Assembly (NCBI GenBank): GCA_964502665.1
Contig: CAZCXP010000136.1
Location: forward strand, 1-6,878
From: SOKG01 sp964502665
Lineage (GTDB): Bacteria; Chloroflexota; Dehalococcoidia; SZUA-161
DNA length: 6,878 nucleotides
Direction of reading: 5' to 3'
Under the pieces are notes generated by a model, which was not told where the DNA came from, made no database searches, and saw only the letters and a program-made list of their open reading frames with translations. This document shows positions 1-5,774 of the stretch, piece by piece; position 1 is the first letter of the stretch, and every line of letters starts with the position of its first letter. Both the position numbers and the translations under genes were made by a program.

Positions 1-61
1 ATGGCCAGTATTACTGCAGCAGTCAACACGTTGTTATTAGCGAGGGATTACACCTAACGGC

Positions 62-367
62 TCACGAATGTTCAACTGAGCGACGACCTCTTCTCTTCCA
101 GCCCAAAGCTCTAAGAAGGTCTCCTACAGCGGTCTCCCCGTGGCTTGGATGGCGCATAGGCAGGTCAGGATTGATTCGATATCGGTTGCGCCTTCCCACT
201 CTTTTCTTGCTGATGTACCCTGCTTCTAAGAGGTCTGCGATTATCTTCCGTGTGGTCCTCTCGGTAATCCCAACAGCAAGTCCTATTTCCAGGGCGGTCA
301 TGCTGGGGTGGCGGGCGATGTAGCTCAATACTAAACCATGGTTCGTAAGTAAAGTCCATTCAGCCAT
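62..367 (-). CDS. Winged helix-turn-helix transcriptional regulator
   Basis: This encodes a 101-aa protein that is probably a DNA-binding repressor or activator in the cytoplasm. A winged-helix fold is visible: residues 11-20 form a first helix, about 24-48 form the helix-turn-helix (TALEIGLAVGITERTTRKII followed by a helix ending LEAGYI), and about 51-65 form a basic beta-wing (KKRVGRRNRYRIN). A short tail (about 70-90, with LPMRHP and GDLLRALGWK) resembles a small regulator family I associate with Chloroflexota; this is recall, not a search. There is no ligand-binding domain, so it may act as a simple dimer or sense through a partner. The ATG at 365-367 is supported by AGGAG (plus-strand 376-380) 8 nt upstream. 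It is transcribed away from the gene at 576, so the shared spacer is a likely place for autoregulation. The fold is confident; the target is unknown. Confidence 0.85.
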   Translation of the reverse strand: MAEWTLLTNHGLVLSYIARHPSMTALEIGLAVGITERTTRKIIADLLEAGYISKKRVGRRNRYRINPDLPMRHPSHGETAVGDLLRALGWKRRGRRSVEHS

Positions 368-419
368 TGAACCTACTCCTAACTAGAATACTATTACTCC
401 CAAAGTTATTGGAAAGGTA

Positions 420-448
420 TTGACAATGTACTAGGCATGACGTATACT
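420..448 (+). promoter_or_regulatory. Near-consensus sigma70 promoter for the 576-2355 gene run
   Basis: TTGACA at 420-425 and TATACT at 443-448 are separated by exactly 17 nt, an excellent vegetative promoter. Transcription would begin near 454-456, giving about 120 nt of leader before the ATG at 576. Two short inverted repeats overlap it. ATTG-A-CAAT (419-427) is centred on the -35 box, and GCATG (435-439) with CATGC (450-454) flanks the -10 box. Both are plausible operators for the divergent winged-helix protein, though this is inferred from position only. Confidence 0.65.
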
Positions 449-514
449 ACATGCAAAACACAACATGATTCGGCGCACATGCATCAGCGTTCATCGCTCT
501 TCTATTTGTAACAC

Positions 515-543
515 AAGCAGGGGTGGATTGGCAACCCCTGCTT
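515..543 (+). promoter_or_regulatory. Perfect 10-bp stem-loop in the 5' leader
   Basis: AAGCAGGGGT (515-524) pairs perfectly with ACCCCTGCTT (534-543) around a 9-nt loop (525-533). It lies between the promoter at 420-448 and the ribosome binding site at 561-564, so it should form in the leader RNA. No T-run follows on either strand, so it does not look like a classical intrinsic terminator. It could stabilise the mRNA, bind a protein, or act in translation or pausing control. The structure is seen directly; the role is unknown. Confidence 0.6.
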
Positions 544-575
544 CAAAATATATAGCCAGTGGAGTGGGCAATGAA

Positions 576-911
576 ATGAAGACTAACGATCTAGTAAGCC
601 AAGTACGATTATCTCCGCTTTACAACGAGCAGGGAAACGCCCCCCTAAAGAGAGAATTACTCGCATTTTGGAACAGGCATCCAAATGGGAAATTTCTGGT
701 AAGTACCATCTCGTGTGCTTTGGACTACAGGAAGATTAAAGTGAAGAAAGCATTAGAGGAATTGGTTAAGACAGGGTTAATTGACGCATACATCGAGAGC
801 GGTTTGACGCTCTATAGCCTCACCAAAGATGAAAACAAGCGTGAGCTGGTATTGCAGTCTCTCGCTTCAGATAGGAACAGACAGAGGCTCCCTGCCAGGT
901 CTCTCGAATAG
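576..911 (+). CDS. Small winged-helix-like DNA-binding protein
   Basis: This encodes a 111-aa protein. Residues about 24-36 (LKRELLAFWNRHP) form a first helix. Residues 38-66 look like a helix-turn-helix (KFLVSTISCALDYRKIKVKK, then ALEELVKTGLI), and about 68-84 form a short wing ending LTLYSLTKD. The tail is charged and Arg-rich. The pattern fits a compact winged-helix regulator or accessory factor, but I do not recognise a named family. The ATG at 576 was chosen because GGAG (561-564) lies 11 nt upstream and the recognisable fold begins after it. An in-frame ATG at 465 would add 37 residues of unlikely composition, would have no ribosome binding site, and would run across the leader hairpin. 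It is the first gene behind the strong promoter at 420-448, and the next gene begins 39 nt downstream. Confidence 0.7.
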   Translation: MKTNDLVSQVRLSPLYNEQGNAPLKRELLAFWNRHPNGKFLVSTISCALDYRKIKVKKALEELVKTGLIDAYIESGLTLYSLTKDENKRELVLQSLASDRNRQRLPARSLE

Positions 912-950
912 AAACCTAAGGGCACGCAAACGCAAGTCAGGAGAGCCAAG

Positions 951-1412
951 GTGAATCTATTCCGTTTCTGGAAAAACAATGAAACCAAGAGAGTGCCGGA
1001 ACCAGTATTGCAGTATGTGAGACAGCGTTTCTTGCTTCCCACCCTTTATATCAGCGGTCTAAGGTGTTTTGAGCATGAAGGAACATTCCGCGGAGAACCG
1101 GTCATGCAAATCCGAATTTTCGACCCCTTTTTGGCCGGTACTCTAGGTCTAACGATAAGAAAACGCTCAGATTTAGACAAGCATCCACAGGTTTTACAAT
1201 TCGAGGGCTACATTGACCGAAAGGGACAGGTCTATATAGCTGATCGCCGCTCACCTATACAAAGGAAACACAACTGTGATGCAGCGTCGGGTTCCTGCAA
1301 CGGGGGAAATGGGGATAAGACCGCAAAGGTGCTACCTAAGGCAAAATTGGCGTCGTATGGACCCGGTGCGGGTTGGCCATCGCGTCACACTATCGACAAG
1401 GATTGGGAATGA
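951..1412 (+). CDS. Uncharacterised protein with a beta-rich core
   Basis: This encodes a 153-aa protein that I do not recognise. The start is GTG with AGGAG (939-943) 7 nt upstream, which is a good ribosome binding site. Residues about 16-35 look helical (EPVLQYVRQRFLLPTLYISG). Residues about 47-98 alternate strand-like segments with turns (RGEPVMQIRIFDP, GLTIRKRSDLDKHP, LQFEGYIDRKGQVYIADRR) and read like a compact conserved beta domain. Residues 101-153 change character: polar, Gly/Ser/Cys-containing and low-complexity. This tail could be disordered, or it could mark a degraded end. No signal peptide or membrane segment is visible. Its place between a winged-helix gene and a Cys-cluster gene suggests co-transcription but gives no function. 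Confidence 0.6.
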   Translation: MNLFRFWKNNETKRVPEPVLQYVRQRFLLPTLYISGLRCFEHEGTFRGEPVMQIRIFDPFLAGTLGLTIRKRSDLDKHPQVLQFEGYIDRKGQVYIADRRSPIQRKHNCDAASGSCNGGNGDKTAKVLPKAKLASYGPGAGWPSRHTIDKDWE

Positions 1413-1464
1413 GCACATTCTTCTCTGGGTGGCGGTGGGTAGGGAGGAAGGAGGATGTCTGGTA

Positions 1465-1752
1465 ATGGAAGGGCATGCAGCGAAATTGGCGACGCGATTC
1501 AATTCATTATTTCCAGGAGCTCATCGTAGAATAACAGCTGACGATGTTAGAGAGATGGCGAAGTGTGGGCTCATCGGACGTTATGGTTGTTTTGAGCAAT
1601 CGGACCTTCATACCATAAACGGCATACTGCGGTACGAGCTCTTACGTGGGCAAAGACTGGCGAGGTCTGACTATGATCCAGTGGTAAAAACCAGTATCAC
1701 TGAGGAGAAAAGAGTTAAGATGAGACCACAATCATCGATCGATAGCAATTGA
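1465..1752 (+). CDS. Small uncharacterised protein
   Basis: This encodes a 95-aa soluble protein without a recognised domain name. The core at about residues 22-62 is helical (ITADDVREMAKCGLIGRYGC, then DLHTINGILRYELLRGQRLA), followed by a polar tail with Lys, Arg and Ser. It could be a small protein-interaction or nucleic-acid-associated helical module. The ATG at 1465 is preferred because a strong AAGGAGG (1448-1454) lies 10 nt upstream. The frame stays open upstream to 1276, but that extension overlaps the preceding gene by 137 nt and looks non-coding (Arg/Trp-rich). With this start the genes are separated by 52 nt, and the next gene follows after 18 nt, consistent with one transcript. Confidence 0.6.
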   Translation: MEGHAAKLATRFNSLFPGAHRRITADDVREMAKCGLIGRYGCFEQSDLHTINGILRYELLRGQRLARSDYDPVVKTSITEEKRVKMRPQSSIDSN

Positions 1753-1770
1753 GAGAGCAGAGGGGAAATC

Positions 1771-2355
1771 ATGATTCGAGAAGGATGTGACTCCACAAGT
1801 ATCAGGATCACTGAGGTCGAGAAAAGCCTATTTTTCAGGAAGTACTTCGCCGGCTGCTTGGCTTGCCATTTCTGTAAGGACGCATGTTGCAGCTATGGGT
1901 GCCAGGTAGACCGTGCAGAAATGCATACAATTCTTGCCTATGAAAAGAAACTGGAACCCATCGTAGGTATCCCATCATACCAATGGTTCAATGATGGCCT
2001 GGTAAGCGACACTGACTACCCATCGGGTGAGTTTACAAGAACCAAGGTCTATGCTGGCAAGTGTGTTTTCTATAATCACAAATCCCGCGGATGCACACTT
2101 CACACTTTCGCTATCAAAGAAGGCATCGATCACCACTTGCTGAAGCCCATGGTCTGCTCGCTATTTCCCGTAACTTGGGAAAACGGACGACTCTTCGTAA
2201 GCAATTACCTGGATGAATTACCCTGCGCTGATCAGGGGATATCTGTCTTCGAGGCTCAGAAGAGTGAATTAAGGCACTATTTTGGCGACGGCTTTGTACA
2301 CCGGCTGGAATCATCAGCTGGTGCCAGAAAAGGTGAAGAGAGCCTATTGACATAG
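1771..2355 (+). CDS. YkgJ/DUF3109-like cysteine-cluster protein
   Basis: This encodes a 194-aa soluble protein with 11 cysteines. A dense cluster occupies residues 29-44 (C29, C32, C35, C39, C40, C44, in CLACHFCKDACCSYGC). Further residues fall at C98, C108 (GCTLH), C129 (KPMVCSLFPV) and C152. The order (N-terminal cluster, then a GC-x-x-H segment, then a P-x-x-C-x-x-x-P segment) matches the YkgJ and DUF3109 style of proteins, which are thought to bind Zn or an Fe-S cluster. The reaction is unknown for most members. The ATG at 1771 follows AGGGG (1761-1765), 5 nt away. It is the last gene of the leftward group, and the 95-nt gap before the next operon suggests a transcriptional boundary. Metal binding is inferred from the cysteine pattern. 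Confidence 0.75.
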   Translation: MIREGCDSTSIRITEVEKSLFFRKYFAGCLACHFCKDACCSYGCQVDRAEMHTILAYEKKLEPIVGIPSYQWFNDGLVSDTDYPSGEFTRTKVYAGKCVFYNHKSRGCTLHTFAIKEGIDHHLLKPMVCSLFPVTWENGRLFVSNYLDELPCADQGISVFEAQKSELRHYFGDGFVHRLESSAGARKGEESLLT

Positions 2356-2373
2356 TCAGCAATTCGTGATAAT
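2347..2373 (+). promoter_or_regulatory. Candidate promoter of the aminomutase operon
   Basis: A perfect TTGACA (2347-2352) overlaps the stop codon of the preceding gene, and GATAAT (2368-2373) lies downstream. The spacing of 15 nt is shorter than optimal. The region 2356-2435 is clearly more AT-rich than its surroundings. An alternative -10 is TATACC with an upstream TG (2399-2407), but it has no good -35. A start near 2380 would leave about a 70-nt leader. The choice between these is uncertain, and read-through from the upstream gene run is also possible. Confidence 0.35.
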
Positions 2374-2450
2374 TATGATAGTAATGTAGCGTTTTTCATG
2401 CTATACCATTCATGTTACAGGTCATTAAACAAAAAAGGAGGAAGCATTAG

Positions 2451-3809
2451 GTGAAAAATTCAGCCCCGGCTACGAAGACCGAGGTGGCTGGGTCACGGGA
2501 AGAGGAACCTCCGGGTTGTCAGAGCATTACCAGCGACAAGGAGGATGAGCCTCCAAGTAAGATAGCTGCAGCAAACAAGAACAGATTCTTTGGCGATGTA
2601 ACAGATGAAAGCTGGAACGACTGGAAGTGGCAATTCAGAAACAGAATCGCAACAGTTGAAGGACTATCAAGGTTTATCCCTCTTTCGGCCAAAGAGAAAG
2701 CTCAACTGGAACTGGTGACCGCCAAATTCCCCCTTTCAATAACTCCATATTATCTCTGCCTCATCAACACCGACGATCCAAATGATCCGATAAGGAAACA
2801 GGCAGTACCCTCTTTTCAAGAACTAGCCCTTGCTGGCATGGGAGTTGAGGACCCCCTCGAAGAAAAGAAGGATTCTGTTGTCTCCGGACTGGTCCATCGC
2901 TACCCGGATCGGGTTTTGATGGTGCTGACTAACCTGTGTCCGGTGCTTTGCCGACACTGCACACGTAAAAGGGAATGGCGCCACGGTGGTTGGGTTTGTA
3001 CCTCTGATGAGATCAAAGCAATGCTGGACTATATACGCAGCAATGAAAACGTTAGAGACGTAATCATCTCCGGGGGCGACCCACTTACACTTTCAACACA
3101 CCGTTTGGAGGAGGTAATCTCCGGTCTGAGGCAGATAGAGCATGTGGAGATAATACGCATTGGGACAAGGCTCCCTGTGGTGCTTCCCCAGCGCATAGAT
3201 GAAGAACTCTGCACCATGCTGTCGAGATACGGACCGATATGGCTCAATACGCATTTCAACCATGCGCGCGAGGTAACACAGGAGTCAGCTCAGGCCTGCG
3301 ATCGGCTGCTGCGGTCGGGAGTGCCCGTCAATAATCAGTCAGTGCTTCTTCGAGGGGTGAACGACACCGTGCAAGCCCAGACGAAACTATGCCACGGACT
3401 GCTGAAAATCAAAGTCCGTCCCTACTATCTTTACCAATGCGACGAGGTACAGGGAACAGAGCACCTTCGCACACCCGTAGAAACCGGGATAAGCATCATA
3501 GAGGGTATGCGGGGGCACACCTCCGGCTTGGCAATTCCGACATTTGTAGTAGACTTGCCCCGTGGCGGTGGCAAGGTGCCTCTGCAGCCTAACTATGTGA
3601 TCTCACAGAAAAAGGACGAGTTGATATTAAGAAACTACAAATACAACCTTTTCCGTTACCGGAATCCCGGCGGTAATGGTGCCCGGCTTAACGGGCATAG
3701 GAATGGCAAGCGTAGCAACGATACAACCCGCAGTCCTGTGGTGCAAGCAACGACAATGTCTTTATCAAAGGGAGCAGACAATGAGAATAGGACTCTCGTA
3801 CGATCTTAA
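2451..3809 (+). CDS. kamA: Lysine 2,3-aminomutase-type radical SAM enzyme (KamA family)
   Basis: This 452-aa enzyme probably interconverts L-lysine and beta-lysine using a [4Fe-4S] cluster, S-adenosylmethionine and PLP. The cluster motif is C163-x3-C167-x2-C170. SGGD at 207-210, HFNHAREVT at 268-276 and GGGKVP around K375 (PLP lysine) are family hallmarks. Against clostridial lysine 2,3-aminomutase numbering recalled from memory (C125, C129, C132, R134, D293, D330, K337), all seven residues appear at a constant offset of +38: R172 for substrate carboxylate, D331 and D368 for the lysine side-chain amine. This favours lysine over the glutamate enzyme, where the Asp pair is replaced. Odd features are about 40 polar residues at the N-terminus, a basic Gly/Asn/Arg-rich tail from about 405, and no Cys after 330, so the clostridial C-terminal zinc site is absent. 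It starts at GTG with AGGAGG (2436-2441) 9 nt upstream. Confidence 0.9.
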   Translation: MKNSAPATKTEVAGSREEEPPGCQSITSDKEDEPPSKIAAANKNRFFGDVTDESWNDWKWQFRNRIATVEGLSRFIPLSAKEKAQLELVTAKFPLSITPYYLCLINTDDPNDPIRKQAVPSFQELALAGMGVEDPLEEKKDSVVSGLVHRYPDRVLMVLTNLCPVLCRHCTRKREWRHGGWVCTSDEIKAMLDYIRSNENVRDVIISGGDPLTLSTHRLEEVISGLRQIEHVEIIRIGTRLPVVLPQRIDEELCTMLSRYGPIWLNTHFNHAREVTQESAQACDRLLRSGVPVNNQSVLLRGVNDTVQAQTKLCHGLLKIKVRPYYLYQCDEVQGTEHLRTPVETGISIIEGMRGHTSGLAIPTFVVDLPRGGGKVPLQPNYVISQKKDELILRNYKYNLFRYRNPGGNGARLNGHRNGKRSNDTTRSPVVQATTMSLSKGADNENRTLVRS

Positions 3810-4785
3810 GGAAACGGTGCGAATCAGACAAGACCTGCCAGAGGACGCTCTTGAAGAATATGACTCAGTGGAAACCTTAGAGGCTATTGCCGCAGCGCTT
3901 AAGGCACTGGGGCATACAACAGTCTGGCTAGGTGGAGGAAAGGAGTTCCTCACCAACATCCTTAAGGAGCGAGTTGATGTAGTGTTCAACATTGCTGAGG
4001 GTCGAGGTGATTTCCGAAGCAGGGAAGCACAGGTCCCCTGTGTACTCGAGATGCTTGACATGCCCTATAGCGGGTCCGATCCCCAGTGTCTGGCGATCTG
4101 CCTGGACAAACCTCTGGCCAAGAAGCTAGCGGCAGCCGAAGGAGTCAGCACCCCTCGATGGCTGGTCATCACAGATATTGAGCAGCTGCATGAAATAACC
4201 TGGAATGGGTTTCCTTTTCCCGCCGTGGTTAAGCCAAGCCACGAAGGATCAAGCAAAGGCATTCGTATCGGCAACAGAGTCGAGCATATGGGACAGACTG
4301 TCGACCTGGTAGCAGAGCTGCTAGATCGCTACCGGCAGCCAGTGATGGTGGAGGAATTCATCGCTGGCGATGAGGTCACGGTGGGAGTGTTGGGGAACTC
4401 ACCTCCTAAGATCGTAGGCATAATGAGAGTCCTGCCCAAAATAAGGAGAGAGGACTTCATCTATTCCCTTGAAGTAAAGCGGGATTGGGAGCGACTCGTA
4501 GAATATGAGTGCCCTGCTCAGCTTGACGGTATCACCGTTCAAAGAACAATGGATGCCAGTCTGAAAATCTTCACCGTCCTGGGCTGTCGTGACTTTGCCA
4601 GGATTGACTTCAGGGTGAGCGCCGAGGGAGTTCCCTACTTCCTGGAGATAAATCCTCTGCCAGGGCTCAACCCCGGTAGCGATTTACCCATTATGGCATG
4701 TAAGATGGGGCTGGATTTCCAAGAGCTGATATCGGAGATACTGGGTGCTGCCCTGGAGAGACACCCACAATGCGTAGCAAAGTAG
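3781..4785 (+). CDS. ATP-grasp ligase 1, D-Ala-D-Ala ligase-like
   Basis: This encodes a 334-aa cytoplasmic ATP-grasp enzyme, expected to join a carboxylate to an amine through an acyl phosphate. Residues 1-100 form the N-terminal domain, with VDVVFNIAEG (65-74) and PYSGSDP (95-101). K151 in VVKPSHEGSSKGI and E191/E192 in VEEFIAGDEVTV bind ATP. D276 (ARIDFRV), E289 and N291 (FLEINPLPGLNPGSDLP) are the Mg ligands. These align with D-alanine-D-alanine ligase, and the Ser-rich loop (EGSSKG) is retained. It is probably not a housekeeping Ddl because it sits between an aminomutase and a second ligase. A beta-lysine or beta-amino acid substrate is inferred. The ATG at 3781 follows AAGGGAG (3768-3774) and overlaps the preceding gene by 29 nt; a longer frame reaching back to 3676 lies wholly within that gene and was rejected. 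Confidence 0.88.
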   Translation: MRIGLSYDLKETVRIRQDLPEDALEEYDSVETLEAIAAALKALGHTTVWLGGGKEFLTNILKERVDVVFNIAEGRGDFRSREAQVPCVLEMLDMPYSGSDPQCLAICLDKPLAKKLAAAEGVSTPRWLVITDIEQLHEITWNGFPFPAVVKPSHEGSSKGIRIGNRVEHMGQTVDLVAELLDRYRQPVMVEEFIAGDEVTVGVLGNSPPKIVGIMRVLPKIRREDFIYSLEVKRDWERLVEYECPAQLDGITVQRTMDASLKIFTVLGCRDFARIDFRVSAEGVPYFLEINPLPGLNPGSDLPIMACKMGLDFQELISEILGAALERHPQCVAK

Positions 4786-5774
4786 CCGTTATATACAACG
4801 AGCCTATTCCAGGTCGCTACGACACTTTGGGAGAGAAAACAGCAGTGCTCGGTGTGCTTGAAGCCGTGGAGGCAGTGCACCAAGCACTAGCTGAACTCGG
4901 GTACTCGGTAGTTCGAGTGCCCCTGCTGCCACCCCTGGAGAATGTCAGGGGGAAGCTTGCGGGCCTGGATGGGGAACTGGTCTTCAACCTCTTCGAAGGC
5001 TTCGATGGCTGCCCGGAAGCAGAAGCCAGCGTGGCTTATCTCCTATCTGACCTGGGGTTAACCTACACTGGTTGTCAGGGTGATGCGCTGTCGATTGCCC
5101 TGGATAAGGGTAGAGCCAAATCAATACTGAAAGAAGCGGGTGTGGACACGCCCAGATATCAGTTGCTCGATGGCGAGACCCTGGACGCATTTCATCTCAA
5201 CTATCCGTGCATTGTAAAACCGTGCGCAGAGGACGCAAGCCATGGAATATCAGAAGATAGCGTAGTGAGCGATCCAGCAACGCTGGCAAGGCAGGTAGCC
5301 TGGGTAACTGACGCTTTTGGTGGGAGAGCGCTTGTAGAGGAGTATATGGAGGGGCGTGAATTCAACGCCACGATATTGGGGAACAAAGCCCCTGAGGTTC
5401 TGCCTATCTCGGAGATAGTCTACTCCCTGCCTCCTGGAATGCCCAGGACCCTCACCTTCTCCGCCAAGTGGGAGCCGGAGAGTCTCTATTTCCGCCTCGC
5501 GAGACCGGTTTGCCCCGCCGAAATAGGGCCTGATTTGCACGACCGAATCTCAGATGCCGCCATAACCGTTTTTAGCCTTCTCGGCTGCTCTGGTTACGCT
5601 AGGGTGGATTTCCGGCTGGATGCTCAGGGGAGGCCTTTGGTCTTGGAGGCAAACCCCAATTGCGACATATCCCCCAGCTCTGGAGCTGCCCGTCAGGCCG
5701 GAGCTGCGGGAATGACATACACCCAGTTTATCGAAAGGATCGCCCTTCTTCCTTTTGGGAGGGAACAGTCATGA
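4770..5774 (+). CDS. ATP-grasp ligase 2, D-Ala-D-Ala ligase-like paralogue
   Basis: This second 334-aa ATP-grasp ligase is equal in length to the preceding one and clearly homologous but strongly diverged. Shared landmarks are ELVFNLFEG (69-77), YTGCQGDALS (99-108), LDK (111-113) and K150 in CIVKPCAEDASHGI. Others are E190/E191 in LVEEYMEGREFNA, D280 in ARVDFRLD, and E293/N295 in LEANPNCDISPSSG. The Ser loop of typical D-Ala ligases is replaced by AEDASHG, and the C-terminal substrate segment is CDISPSSGAARQAG rather than PGLNPGSDLP, so a different acceptor is likely. All catalytic positions are kept, so both copies should be active. The ATG at 4770 overlaps the upstream gene by 16 nt, with GGAG (4755-4758) 11 nt before it. 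It probably performs the second coupling step in the same pathway. Confidence 0.88.
   Translation: MRSKVAVIYNEPIPGRYDTLGEKTAVLGVLEAVEAVHQALAELGYSVVRVPLLPPLENVRGKLAGLDGELVFNLFEGFDGCPEAEASVAYLLSDLGLTYTGCQGDALSIALDKGRAKSILKEAGVDTPRYQLLDGETLDAFHLNYPCIVKPCAEDASHGISEDSVVSDPATLARQVAWVTDAFGGRALVEEYMEGREFNATILGNKAPEVLPISEIVYSLPPGMPRTLTFSAKWEPESLYFRLARPVCPAEIGPDLHDRISDAAITVFSLLGCSGYARVDFRLDAQGRPLVLEANPNCDISPSSGAARQAGAAGMTYTQFIERIALLPFGREQS

Noticed and set aside
1..57. Open plus-strand frame from the first base to TAA at 55-57
   Set aside because: It is only 18 codons, the ATG coincides with the window edge, and no context supports it. It could be the tail of a gene entering from the left, but this cannot be told from chance.
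465..575. Upstream in-frame extension of the 576-911 gene from an ATG at 465
   Set aside because: There is no ribosome binding site, the composition is unlike a protein, and the stretch encodes the perfect leader hairpin. The ATG at 576 has a usable site.
3029..3259. Minus-strand open frame within the aminomutase gene
   Set aside because: It is a shadow of a conserved radical SAM coding region. The same applies to other antisense frames across 3765-5540 and 5925-6167.
3676..3780. Longer start for the first ATP-grasp ligase
   Set aside because: The extension lies inside the aminomutase gene and has no recognisable domain. The ATG at 3781 has a good ribosome binding site and begins directly at the first beta strand.
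2451..3809. EpmB-type enzyme (beta-lysylation of elongation factor P)
   Set aside because: No epmA or efp gene is adjacent. The two substrate Asp residues, the GGGK PLP motif and the long N-terminal region fit a true lysine 2,3-aminomutase better.
5660..5770. Longer start for the GNAT gene
   Set aside because: It overlaps conserved coding sequence of the second ligase, whereas the ATG at 5771 forms an ATGA overlap with a strong ribosome binding site.
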